NCBI GenBank assembly: GCA_019828595.1
Contig: JAHQRK010000012.1
Location: forward strand, 1,116,001 to 1,180,000
Source: Aphanomyces cochlioides
Taxonomy: Eukaryota; Oomycota; Saprolegniomycetes; Saprolegniales; Verrucalvaceae
DNA length: 64,000 bases
Reading direction: 5' to 3'
Positions 11,868 to 22,416 of this stretch are shown here, piece after piece. A program made the translations under genes and the position numbers. The notes below the pieces were generated by a model. It was not told the origin of the DNA. It saw nothing but the letters and a program-made list of their open reading frames with translations, and ran no database searches. Position 1 is the first letter of the stretch, and every line of letters begins with the position of its first letter.

Positions 11868-13143
11868 ATGTCGTTGCCACTCCCGCCGGATTACTTTGTG
11901 AGACCGGCGCTCAGCCAGGACGAGATCAAGACGTACCGCCACGTCGCGTTGAAGAATGCCAACACGGTCGTCCAGCATGCCCAAGTCAATGGCGGGACCA
12001 TTCCATGGACATTGCGATCCGTGGAAGGGAATATGCGCTTCTACAAAGCGCCAGATCCATTGAAACGGCGCGGCGCGTACATGTTTATGAGCGTTATTGA
12101 CGTCGCGGGGTCCGTCGACGAAGTGATCGATTTGTTCGAGACAGAGACGACAGAGAAGGCCAAAGCGTACGTCAAGCGGTTCAACAAAGGTCTCCTCGAT
12201 GCCGTCAAGCTCTACTCGATTGCGAAACCACCTCAGGAACAAGTCGACATCATTTGGTTTGCGATGAAAAGTCCTATCGAGCTCCTCGTGAGCAACCGCG
12301 ACTGCGTCATGCTCGAGTGCCGCCGGGAATTCCAATGCGGATCGAACGGAGCGAGGGCGTGGGTGCGAGCCCTGCGGTCGATTGAGATCGACTGCTGCCC
12401 CGACATGTACTCGACGCTCGGCCGCGTGCGGTCGATCCAATACGGTGTCGGCCACATCGTCGTCGAGTCGGTGGAGCGGCCTGGCCGCGTCGAGATTTCA
12501 TTCTTGAACCACTCTGACATCCGCGGGAATCCCCCCGAGTGGCTCATTGAGTTTGCCATGAAGAAACGATGCAAGAGCGTCGTCGACATTGACGTCTACC
12601 TCCGAGAAGATCGGCTCGCCCGTGGCCGACTGCTCCATCCCGCAGAATGCATTCCACTCGACAGACGACGGTGCTGCTTTCTCTGTCAGAAACCATTTTC
12701 AAGATGGAGCTCGTCCCGCGTCAATTGCTTGAAATGCGGCGAAGTGTTGTGCCGCTACTGCGTCACGACGTGGCATACCAAGCTCAGGGACGGCATCAGC
12801 GCGCGACCATCCAAGCCTGTTGGCGATGCACACGGCCGTCAAGTCCACCGAAGAGCGACGGCCGAGGAATTCATCGACTAGCAGCGGCTCGACCTCAGTG
12901 TGGCTCACCAGAGAGCCCAATCCTCCACACCGCGGAGCCAGCTCCATGTGGCGGCGGCCACAATCCCAGAGTTTTGTCAGCACACGAAGTTCCGAGGATT
13001 TCGTCGCATTGACGGCGCAGTGGACAACAATGCCCCAAGCATTCCGCGAGATGCAAGAGAGAGCAGCGGCAGCAGGTCTAAGCCACAGGAGCTACGATCT
13101 TCCCCCATCATCTCCCCCTCATGGTCCTATCTATCTGGAATAA
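11868..13143 (+). CDS. START-like plus FYVE-like protein (paralogue 3), intronless, frameshifted 3' end
   Basis: The ATG at 11868 opens a continuous frame to a TAG at 12881 (337 aa). It covers the START-like region (GNMRFYKAPDPL, DCCPDMYSTLGRV) and three CxxC pairs (CFLC, CLKC, CRYC). The expected fourth pair (ACWRC) appears only in a second frame near 12810-12830. A Ser/Pro-rich tail (MHTAVKSTEERRP onwards) continues in a third frame to the TAA at 13141-13143. Two single-base deletions (near 12805 and 12832) would explain this, and 11868-13143 is exactly two bases short of a multiple of three. The gene lacks all three introns found in paralogues 1 and 5, with codon 34 joined seamlessly. It is either a truncated protein or a decaying copy. 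Confidence 0.65.
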
Positions 13144-13167
13144 CAGTATAAAGTCACAAATTTGCGA

Positions 13168-14054
13168 TTACAGCGGACGTTTGGAATTGTAGCTCTCGAG
13201 TAGAGCTTCCTCCGTTGGCCCTGTCGTGTACGAGTCGACGATCTCCGCGCCGACTTGAGCAGCGCGAGCTCTCGCACGGGCCAAGACAACGCTAGGAGAT
13301 ACAATGGATGACTGCAGTAAATTGCATGCGACTTCAAACGCGCCCTCTTTGTGCTGGAGTGTCAATGCTTCGACCTCATGTCCGAGTAAATGAAATGAAG
13401 TCGAGACCAAGCTCATACCTCTTTGGAACGGATGGAGGCCGTGATTTTAGCCACTGTGGCCTTGGAGCCGCTGGAACGACAGCGCATGTTGAAATTCAAC
13501 ACGAAAGGAACCACACCGACGCACATGACGCCATGCTTTGGACTCCATGTCGAGGACGAGTTGAATGTCGACGGGGTGACAGGAAGCGTTTGCGCCAATG
13601 TCTCCAATGCGTTTGAGGCAGTCATGTCAAAGTAACCCAGTCGGCGGCGAATATCTCGCAAGCGATGGCCTGTCAAGTGGCCATAGCCGTAGATGGGAAG
13701 GTGTGGCTGGGAGCCAGTCATGGTTTGGAGAAAGCGCGACGCTTGAGCGGCTGTTTCATCGAGGGTTGTCGTTCCCAGAGGCGAAAAACAAACGTGGTCG
13801 ACTGCTCCAAGTGCTGGGTGTTGGCCAGAATGCTGTGAAAAGTCGAGTTGCTCCAACGCTGCCGACGCGAGAGCTGCCGCACTGGGAGCGACATTCGGCC
13901 CAACAAAGAAGAAACTCGTGCGGTTGTAGATGGGATCGACAAACGAATGCGCGAGAACTGCTTCCTGCTTCAGCGCGATCGCATTCAGAGGCTCTACGGT
14001 CGCTCGATGCAGTCCTGCCGAGACATACACGATGGCCAAGTGGCGGGATGTCAT
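13168..14054 (-). CDS. Formiminotransferase N-terminal-domain protein, two exons
   Basis: Exon 1 is 14054-13419 and exon 2 is 13374-13168 (TAA not shared with the neighbour), giving 280 aa. A 44-bp intron (GTATGA..CATGAG) restores the frame into VEALTLQHKEGAFEVACNLL. Family-like features include IVYVSAGLHRATVEPL at the N-terminus, AHSFVDPIYNRTSFFFVG, and the GYGHLTGHRL and SYTTGPTEEALL segments. Formiminotransferases move the formimino group from formiminoglutamate to tetrahydrofolate in histidine degradation. This protein has only the N-terminal subdomain type and may act elsewhere in folate metabolism. It is convergent with START/FYVE paralogue 3, only 24 bp away. Confidence 0.65.
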
Positions 14055-14265
14055 GAGGAACCTGTCAGACTTCGTACACCGCTCAATCTAATGCTCGTGT
14101 TGTTTTTATAACATAGAAACAAGTTTCTTCATATTATGAAGAAACTTCACGAATTTGAAATGTCCATTGTATTTTGAAATACTGCAATACTCCGAACAAT
14201 ACAATACAATTGTAAATATTTCAATTATTTATTTTATTTTATTTGACAATAAATAATTGCCAATA
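14055..14265. other. AT-rich intergenic sequence
   Basis: Low-complexity AT-rich DNA (repeated TTATTT and GAAATTT-like words). It holds the presumed promoter of the formiminotransferase-domain gene; no gene is seen. Confidence 0.5.
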
Positions 14266-14702
14266 GACGTATTTTGCTATTCCACAAAGTGCATTTCACA
14301 TTCACTTTTGACACACATTCCGTGCTGATTTTGTTCAACAAAACGCTGATTTTGCCACAAGCTCAGTGGAATACATTGAGACCACTGATTGGTCAATTTT
14401 CTGAGGAATTATACATACCGGTATGGTGAAAGTTCTTCACACTGTCAGTTCACGGCATGGACAAACGCCGACATACTTCGTGAAGTCATGCGAATCCGAC
14501 GATTACCACCGATCGCTGTCTATAGTCGATCACCGAATGAGTTTCGGGTCGTATGTGCGAAATTTACGATGAGGGGGTGGCTCATATGAGTCTTCAGCTC
14601 CAATCAAACAATGTGCAATAGCAAAATCAAAAAGTTTTTGAACTTTGTATAATAGCCAACTCCCCAAACCTAATTGCACTTTGTGTGGTAGCAAAATACG
14701 TC
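14266..14702. mobile_element. MITE, 437 bp, TA target site
   Basis: The left end is GACGTATTTTGCTATTCCAC, continuing AAAGTGCA. The right end, reverse-complemented, is GACGTATTTTGCTACCACAC, continuing AAAGTGCA. These form ~28-bp inverted repeats with three mismatches. TA lies immediately outside both ends (14264-14265 and 14703-14704). There is no transposase frame inside, so this is a non-autonomous element of Tc1/mariner type. Confidence 0.7.
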
Positions 14703-14704
14703 TA

Positions 14705-15769
14705 ATAATTGCAACGGTGAGAGGCGAATCTTGGGTGTCCAACGCTGGTTTGAGTTAGCGACAACGCAATGTCGTCAGGAGAAGTTCGTTGTCAGTGCAA
14801 CACATGATGAAATCTTCAAGATTTTCTTCCTCATGTAGGTTTGTGATCCCGATGTACTGCTGGAATAAACAATACTAGTGCTGGCGTCGGTTTTCTTCGT
14901 CCTTGTTGAATCTTCACTTGCCAAAAAATCGTCAGCCAACTTGAATTGTTTCCTCGAATATGCCAGCGCATAGCCTCATCACTTGACGATAATGGATTGA
15001 AACAGAGCAAAGCAGGGCCGTCCCAGCTAAGTCACTCGGTCTTCTTGACAGGGTGAACCATCTGCCTGGCAGACGGCCAAGAACTGACCACAGCTTGTAA
15101 AAAGTCCCACGGGAAACTGTTGAATCAACGTGGTGCAACGCAGCCGACAGCAGTAGCTTCCCAGTTCAAGGATGAAAGACACGCTGCGCTTAGATTCGAT
15201 CGCAGGTGGATCTGCTTCACGTAAATCTCTCTACAGCATCGCCACTGCTCGTTTGCTAGCTGCGCTCACCATCAATGCCACCACGTTAACCACTTCGGTT
15301 GTCCATTCTGCGTTGCTGTACACACAGAACGTACGGCAACAATCCTCTCAGCATGTTGGATTGATGGCGATTTGTTCAACAAGTCACTGTACGTACAGTT
15401 CGGCAACAATCCTCTCAGCATGTTGGATTGATGGCGATTTGTTCAACAAGTCACAGTTGGATTAGTACGTCCTAGTAGCTGTCATGAACATAGTCTAAGC
15501 TTTTCAATGGGATCAAGGCTAACGGGGCGATCATGACATAGGCTCAATCTTTTCAGGTCTTTGGAGTCCATGAGATTTACTAAAAGCTTGCTGGAATTCG
15601 GTATGAGTACCACTTAGTACCTAGTACCTATTTAGTACTTATTAATAGTACCTACTGTAGATAGTACTATTAATAGGAGTACTCCTTCGGAAAATTATTT
15701 ATTTTACTTGATAAATTACATTGTAGTTTGCTTGTCAAAGAACTGGTCCCACTCCGATCAGCTTTGGCC
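14705..15769. other. Intergenic region with tandem and GTACC-rich repeats
   Basis: No gene is supported. It contains the 67-bp tandem repeat (15334-15456) and, at about 15603-15684, many copies of GTACC/TAGTAC words. Related GTACT/GTACC words recur at about 17836-17862 and 19014-19053. Confidence 0.45.
15334..15456. repeat. Tandem repeat, 67-bp period, ~1.8 copies
   Basis: The block starting CGGCAACAATCCTCTCAGCA at 15334 recurs at 15401 with 54 identical bases in a row. The copies are separated by a TGTACGTACAGTT linker. It looks like a recent local duplication. Confidence 0.9.
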
Positions 15770-17561
15770 ATGCCATCGGTGGTTGCCTCGCCGCAGTTTG
15801 ACTGCCCAGGGCTCAAGCTCGACGAATTAGTTCAGCTCAAGGCGCTAGCCGAGCAGAATGTGATGGAATTGGTAAACTTGCCCGGTAAATTGTGAGTTTA
15901 TCTCTGTCGTAGGTCGTCAAAAGCGACGTGCGTGAACGTTCACTTGGATGGACGAGCGTGTCGAGAGAAACAGACTTGGCAATCTACAAGGCTCCAGACG
16001 ATTCTCGACAAGCATGGTACTATTTAGGCACGATGGACGTATTGGGTAGTGTCGAAGAGGCAGCGGCGCTGTTCCGCGACGACACACCCGAGCTTGCTGC
16101 GATTTTCGCCGCGAGATTCGGCCAAGGAATTCAGGACGAAGCATTGCTCTACACAATCGCAGCACCATCCATTCACAATAACTACATGGAGAAAATCGCA
16201 GTCAAGTGGTTTTGCGCCAAGAGCCCACTCCACAATAAACTCATCAAACCGCGAGATGCTTGTGTACTGGAGGTACTCCTTTTTGTTTTGCTCGAATTTC
16301 ACACTTTCTAGTGTCATCACGCGTTCAATTACAATTGCAGGCGTGGTTGGGCCAGATCGCTCAAGTCGATTCGGCTGGCATCGTGCCCTGAATTGCTCCA
16401 CTCCCTCGGTTACAATCGCGTCAAGACTTATGTCGCCGGCCATGTCTTTTTCGAGTCAGAGGTTCGCCAAGGCTATGTGACCATGTATTATATCGCTCGA
16501 GCTGACGTCGCTGGCACCACGCTCAACTGGTTTGTCGACCTCATGATGAAGCAACGATGTCGTCGAATACGTCAAGTCGATCTCTTTCTGCGTCAAAGTC
16601 GGCTCAAGACTCGCAAAGCCTTGGGACCAATAACTCTCGACTCGACTGCGGTTTGCTTGATATGCTCCGAGCCTTTGTCGCTTGTAAAGTGCAGAGAGAG
16701 CTGTGTTAAATGCGGTCAGGTATGCCATTTCGAATGCGCTCAGGATGTTTGATGCCTCGAAATGCCTAGTTGGTTTGCTCAAAATGCAGCCAAAGTTGGC
16801 AAATTTCTCAAAGTTTCGGTCAAGTGCGCCAAGTTGTCGTCTGCACAATCTGTGTGCTCCCTGAGATTACAAAAGACGATATCGAGAAGTCGACATCGAC
16901 GAATGTAGCCCTGATGTCATTTCCACAAGCCATTTCCGATGCCGAGAGCGATGTCATGGTGGATTTATCCCATGGAGATATCTCTGATGTGGTTGTCGTG
17001 GACGATCCAAGAGGAATCCACCGTCGTAGCGGTTCAAGTGGACATGTTTCCAGCCATGGCTCATCTGGAAGTACGTTGGAGCTCTCAAATGATGACGAGT
17101 CCGATGAAAGCTCTGCTGGAATGAGTCTATTCGCCGTGTCAAGCAAAACTCCCGGAAGTAGTAATCAATGTGTGGTGAACGCTGATCAACAGCCTGACGA
17201 AGAGGACGGCGACACTTTCGATGGTCTTATGTCGAGGGTGACGATCAAGAAAAGCAAAAAACGACTTGAAAAAGAAGCCGCGCAACGAGAAAGTCAGCCC
17301 AAACTCTCCATCGTGTTGGATCCTTTATCTGTCGTCCACGATGAAAAGCCGTTTGACCTCCAAGACGAAGACAACTACGATGGCCTTTTATCCAGGGTGC
17401 TCCTCAAAAAAAGCAAGGGGCGAGCTCAGAGAGAATCGGAACAGCGAGAATTACAGCCGAGAGTCTCCATGTCGTTGGAACATCGTTCGTCGGAAGAAAT
17501 GAGCTTGGTCTACAAGAGTCTTCTCAAAAAGTTTGACTCGGATGAAATTAACGAGACTTAA
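15770..17561 (+). CDS. START-like plus FYVE-like protein with acidic repeat tail (paralogue 4), four exons
   Basis: Exons are 15770-15871, 15913-16272, 16312-16719 and 16770-17561 (introns of 41, 39 and 50 bp, GT..AG), giving 553 aa without frameshift. Exon 1 is again 34 codons. The START-like region shows WYYLGTMDVLGSVEEA, AVKWFCAKSPL and ASCPELLHSLGY. Four CxxC pairs (CLIC, CVKC, CSKC, CTIC) form a FYVE-like module split by intron 3. The C-terminal ~200 aa are acidic and Ser-rich, with two imperfect repeats (DTFDGLMSRVTIKKSKKRLE and NYDGLLSRVLLKKSKGRAQR). This tail is unique among the four local paralogues. A fragment of this gene is duplicated at 18575-18830. Predicted role: lipid or membrane binding. 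Confidence 0.75.
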
Positions 17562-19832
17562 TTATTTGCATAACACTCAGCAGCAGCTACTTTGCTACGA
17601 GCACCAAGGGTTAAGTTTGAGGTTTCAAGCTCCAACACTGTCGAAGACTAGTCGATGTTCTCTCAGCCTCCCCCAGCCATATTGCCACCACCAGCCACAT
17701 CCCCAGCAGTCTCGCCTTCCAATAACCAAGCGCTCTTGTCGTCCAACCCTTCCTGTATCATAAAATTGAAGTTTGTGACCCAAACGCCATCTTAAAGAAA
17801 GATTATACTTGGTTAATATATGTGTGGACGATTGGTACTTAATAGGTACTCCTGGTATAGGTACACTTTATGTTGGAAGTTCAAAGTTTCACTGGTCAGT
17901 CTCTTTCATGTAGAACGCTTCAGCACCATCCCTATAGCCTGTTAGAGCATGGGCGACGATTGAATTCTCTGCTCTATCGTGTGCTCGTTCCAGTATGACA
18001 TTTGTGGACAGCAGCCACATGGTATATTTCTAGTCTGACAGTTGGTTATCGAGACTCCATGACCACCCACGATCGCAAGATTCACCATCTCTGTTTTGTT
18101 AGACGTGAGCCCATGGTCTAATTGATATCTATCGTTTTTTTCCATGCATGACTAGTCCAACTTCAGCTGCTGGCCCATCCAAGACAGGAGGTCGCAAGAC
18201 AATTACACCAGCATTGTTCAGTAATCAAGGTATTCAAGTTGTCAACCTTAAAAGATTACCCGCCCTCGGGGGGGGGAAGCAACTCTCAGGAGACACTCGT
18301 TGGACGCAATGCCAGCATAACTTTCACCACTTACGACAGTATGAACTTCATGGTGGAAGAGAGCTGAATAATTCGCCTGGTGAAATCGCCAGAGGGTATG
18401 ACCATTGATCTCCTCTCAGGTTGACCAAAGGACAAATGACACAAATCTTGGAATCACTCTAATCTCCTTCTCCTTGAGAACCTTCATCATTCGACGGCAT
18501 TCAACTGTGACACAAATTTCATCCACAGAGAAACTCACATTTGTAATCCTCTCGCACTGATGTGGCTGCGTCTGGTCTTGAAATCGGCTCAAGACTAGCA
18601 AAACCTTGCGACCAATAACTCTCGACTCGACTTTGGTTTGCTGAACCTCCCAATAGCAGCAATCAGTGTCAACGCTGATCAACAACCTGACGAGGAAGAC
18701 GACGGCGACACGTTCGATGGTCTTCTTTCGAGGATGACGATCAAGAAAAAGCAAGCAACGACTTGAAAAAGAAGCCGTGGAGCGACAGGCGAGCTGAGAG
18801 AGAATTGCAGCTGAGAGTCTCCGTGACGTTGCGGCAACAGTTTAGCCCCCCCAGCTCTCCCCCCAGCTGTCTCACCCCAAGCAGCCGAGCTACCTTGTTA
18901 TCCAACCTTCCAGCACGTAGAGGGCCGTCTTTCCATCATAATATTGAAGTTGTTGTCACCGGCACAATCGCAGAGAAACATTATACTACATGATTAAAAT
19001 TCGATTGGAGGTTGGTACTCAATAGGTACTTTTTGTATTTGCTGGTGGAGGTACACATTATGTCGCACGTTCAAAATTTCACTGGTTTGTTAAAAGTTAA
19101 TCTTATGCAGCACACAAGCACTATCCCCGTAAGATTTCGTGATATTTGAGAGTCGTGGCGATAAGTGCATCCTCTACTTTGTTGTCTGCTCGTCGAGCTG
19201 ATTCCTGCGGACTAGCAACCACATGGTACATTTCTAGTCTGACAGTTGGTTGTCGAGACCCCATGGCCACGATGGCAAGCTTCACCATTTTAAAATGGAT
19301 ATCCATCGTTTTCACGGCGCATATGTCTAGTCCACCATCAGCTGCTGGCCCATCCAAGACATTCGCAAGACAAATTACACCAGCATTGTTCAGTAATCAA
19401 GGTAAGTCGTCAACCTTTGAAGATTACCCTGTGGCCAGCAAATGTCGTCGGGGTAAACCACCTCTCACGAGACACTCGATAGACATGATGCCAACATAAC
19501 GTTAAGCACTTCAGGCAGACGGTAGAAAAGAGCTGGATCATACGCTTGAGGGTACGGCCGTTGATCTCCTACAGAGTTGGTTGACCATAAGACTGGCCAG
19601 TATCGCAATCAAGAGGGCAATATCTAAACGAACAAAGCGTTGGAGTCACTCTTACCTCCTTCTCCTTGAGACCCTTCATCACTTGATGTTATTCAACCTT
19701 GCGACAAATTTCATACACAACCAGAGAAATTTGTAATCCAGTTCAAAGTTCGTACTGTCCGTTGTGCCCACAGTCCTCTCGCACTGATATGGCTGCGTCT
19801 GGTCTTGTTAACGAAACATGATTTCCTCAGCA
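17180..19832. repeat. Tandem segmental duplication, ~1.2 kb period
   Basis: Long diverged matches repeat at an offset of about 1175-1204 bp. TAGTCTGACAGTTGGTT occurs at 18031 and 19235. CTAGTCCA..CAGCTGCTGG occurs at 18152 and 19327. CTCCTTCTCCTTGAGA occurs at 18464 and 19656. The second copy begins inside a fragment of the START/FYVE gene (18575) that matches 16602 onwards. Both copies contain a GGTACTYAATAGGTACT word. No gene is supported in 17562-18574 or 18831-19820. Confidence 0.75.
18575..18830 (+). pseudogene. Duplicated 3' fragment of START/FYVE paralogue 4
   Basis: CGGCTCAAGACTAGCAAAAC at about 18587 matches the exon-3 region at 16602. The match jumps after TTTGGTTTGCT to the acidic repeat region (ADQQPDEEDDGDTFDGLLSR). 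About 500 bp corresponding to the zinc finger and Ser-rich part are missing. The frame then breaks at AAGCAAGCAACGACTTGA. It is a dead internal-deletion copy created by the segmental duplication. Confidence 0.65.
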
Positions 19833-19972
19833 GGGAGCAAAAAGAATACAACAAGCTACTGGGTCTTCCTGGGCTCAAGGAGCTGAATTCTCCACGGGAC
19901 TTTGATAAGTCCAGACGAGGACAACTCATTTGACTCCGCGGCGCATCTGAACTTTCTCGAGGCGCAATAGTG
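19826..19972 (+). pseudogene. Short coding remnant of unknown gene
   Basis: A plus-strand frame reads FLSREQKEYNKLLGLPGLKE..SRRGQLI and stops. One base away a second frame reads FDSAAHLNFLEAQ then TAG, as if a single deletion split a C-terminus. It has no recognisable family and may be the 3' end of a gene truncated by the segmental duplication to its left. Confidence 0.25.
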
Positions 19973-20540
19973 ACATGCCCAGATCAATCGTTGCACAAGA
20001 TGAGACCAGAAAAGGGTTCTTCAACGTATCTCAGGGGGAGCCAAAAAGGTTCTTGCACTTGGCATTGCGGAGAGAACAAAGTTTGTTCCATCAAGAGCAG
20101 CCACATCGTGTGTGGCCCATTACTCTCCACCTATCGCCAGTCGGCAATTTATTCTCAGTCCAACGCTCGGTCTCTCCTCTTGAATTCAGGCGAAGTCTTG
20201 GAGGCTTTCTCATCGTGCACCCGGTCGCGCCCTCCAGAAAATCGCCTTTCCGCCATGATATCAAAGTGTTGGCAAAGAAATCGCCAAAGCTATTTTTAGC
20301 TGTCAAAACTCTATAAATAGCAGACGGAAAAATTGGACCAAGCGGTTTGACCTCAACGATTTCAGGCAACAACGAACAATCTTTTCGCCACGACAGATGC
20401 ATCACACACGCTGCTAGCGACTTGGCATCTGTCTGGAACGTTCAACACAGTCAACTGATCGATCCTGGGGCTTCAATCCACCAAGCGTTTGATTTGACAT
20501 GGTCAAGAGTGGACTCGCCTCGCAGTGTGTGACTCCATCT
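19973..20540. other. Intergenic region
   Basis: A 113-codon plus-strand ORF (19975-20316) is open but shows no family features or neighbouring exons. I do not annotate it as a gene. Confidence 0.3.
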
Positions 20541-21640
20541 CTACACAGTACTCAATGTCTCGTCAAGCCCAACATGATAACGCACGTCGAGCTTGGACAA
20601 TGCCTTCCTTTCCATCGGTGGGTTCAAAGCCACTTCCATGCCTTCGACCAGCTCAACAAGTTCATCGTACGGCTGTCTTGATGCATGGGCAATTTCACAC
20701 GTTTGAAATGTCCATCGTCGACTCGATTTTCTCTCAGTCTTTTTCTTTTGGGATTTCGTTGCTCGAGAAACCACTGTGTGACTGTCGCCAGTTTGAAACA
20801 CGTCGAGCAGAGTCACAGGGGTGCTCGGCGTGTTCTCCTCAGCTTTTTAAAACTGTCCCTCGAGCGTATTGTCCCAGACAGTCGCTCACGCCTCTTTCTT
20901 GACCGTATGTCAACCAAGGGTGATATCTTTGTCGACGACGAGATCGGCGTGAAAAATTGTGCAAGACTGAGCTAATCTGCTCCTCTGTCAACGATCGGTC
21001 TCGCAATTCTTCCAGTAGCTTCGTCTAACAAAGACAGGGAGCACGAGACAGAGAGAGAGAACAACGTACTTGACTTTTTTTCGCAAGGTTGGACAATCCT
21101 ACCACAGGCCATCTGTACACAACAAACAGCTTTCCAGTCTGCTTGTGGTCTGTTGTGGCGTGCGTGCGTCTTGCGAGAACGCTTTTACAAACTTCATCAT
21201 CTGGTCGTAGCAGCCATTTTCTTTCGGGCGAGAGATACTTAGCGTACACAGAGGATGCAAAGAGGGGGCACGGTTGGCTCTATCCAGGAAGTCGCAATTG
21301 TCCTCCTCTCTCACTTGGTCGTTACCTTGCGCTTCGTTTTGTTTTTATGCTCTTGCTCCACTTGAAAAGCTGCCACGACAGCGGCCGTCTCCTCCAAAAC
21401 GTCTCCACGAACGACGGTATTCTTCCAAGCGTCACCATAACTGAGGTTGAGAATTGTGTAAGACCCTACGTCTTGAGAGACTGCCACGAGCATGACCAGC
21501 TGGCTGCGACACAGGTCGATCGAACCCAGTTGAGTGGACAGGCTAGTGCCGGGGTGAACCTCGTTGACGCTGCGTGGTCGACGCACTTCCGTCGAGCCAG
21601 TCGGGAGGTTCTCAAGCGGTTCTCGGTGGATTTACGACGA
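20541..21640 (-). pseudogene. Uncharacterised minus-strand gene, probably decayed
   Basis: Coding-like segments run on the minus strand. The first, ~21640-21350, includes LENLPTGSTEVRRPRSVNEV and QLGSIDLCRSQLVMLVAVSQ. A ~48-bp GTAACG..GATAG intron would join it to CPLFASSVYAKYLSPERKWL and TGKLFVVYRWPVVGLSNLAK. A GTACGT..GTTAG intron (47 bp) leads to TKLLEELRDRSLTEEQIS. The frame then shifts by one base near 20965 and again in a C-run near 20820. The last part (TLLDVFQTGDSHTVV to a stop at 20541) is open. An in-frame TAA lies upstream of the first segment. I do not recognise the product. The repeated single-base losses suggest a pseudogene. Confidence 0.4.
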
Positions 21641-21792
21641 CAGCGTGGAGGCGACGATGGCCAAAGCTGTGACATCCACCTAGCAAACTACCAAGTTGAA
21701 TGTTGGCTTGGCCACTCTTCTCATCACCCTATGGCCAACGGGGACATGCCACTATGGGAAGAAAGTGCACCCCTGTCATTTCCCATTTCGCC

Positions 21793-22416
21793 ATGAATCT
21801 CTCGTCGTATTACCATGATGGGAGCACCGGCAGCAGCAGCAGCAGCAACGATATCGCAGCAGCACCGCGTGAAATCGCGCCATTCCTTCGAACGCTCCGC
21901 ACGATGCTCGAGACGGAAAGCCACGACGTCATGCGGTGGAACAAGGACGGCACGGCCTTTGAGATCCACGACATGGACAAGCTCACGCACTTGATTTTGC
22001 CAAAGTACTTCAAGCACAGCAAGTACGCGAGCTTCCAGCGCCAACTCAACTATTTCCACTTCAAGAAGTGGACCAAGTCCCGCGCGAACGTCTGTACCTT
22101 CTCCAACGACTGGTTTCTCCGCGACGACCCCGACCGGAGTCTCTACATCACGCGGAAAAAGGGTCTTACGTCGTCGCGGTCGCAGTCGTTTGATTCGCTT
22201 GACGACAACACCAACTCTGTCACCTCGATCGAAGAGGATGGCTTCTCAGCACACTCGCCAGACTGTGGCTTGTCGCTTGAAGATCTCAACTGGATTGCCA
22301 ACAATTTGGAGTCGACGTCAGACACACAGCCAGTCGAGCCGATGGCTGCGCCAGCGTTAGAGCGAATTCAGCCGACGCCATACCCGCAGAGCTGGATGGA
22401 TGTCACCGCCGTTTGA
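21793..22416 (+). CDS. Heat shock factor (HSF)-type DNA-binding protein
   Basis: A single exon of 207 aa. The ATG at 21793 is preferred because the in-frame upstream ATG (21754) adds residues unlike HSFs. After a Ser/Gly-rich N-terminus (a CAG-type microsatellite encodes SSSSS), the HSF domain spans about residues 22-125: PFLRTLRTMLETESHDVMRW, then KYFKHSKYASFQRQLNYFHF with the recognition-helix signature, and the WFLRDDPDRSLY wing end. A Ser/acidic tail without an obvious heptad trimerisation region follows. HSF-domain proteins are expanded in oomycetes and act as nuclear transcription factors; the target genes are unknown. Confidence 0.85.
   Translation: MNLSSYYHDGSTGSSSSSNDIAAAPREIAPFLRTLRTMLETESHDVMRWNKDGTAFEIHDMDKLTHLILPKYFKHSKYASFQRQLNYFHFKKWTKSRANVCTFSNDWFLRDDPDRSLYITRKKGLTSSRSQSFDSLDDNTNSVTSIEEDGFSAHSPDCGLSLEDLNWIANNLESTSDTQPVEPMAAPALERIQPTPYPQSWMDVTAV

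Noticed and set aside
13375..13418. Apparent frameshift in the formiminotransferase-domain gene
   Set aside because: The 44-bp interval has GT..AG ends, the usual intron length for this window, and removal gives the conserved VEALTLQH in phase. An intron explains it better than a deletion.
21089..21796. A 235-codon plus-strand ORF upstream of the HSF-type gene
   Set aside because: Its antisense frames have stronger coding texture and splice sites, and the HSF domain starts at a separate ATG (21793).
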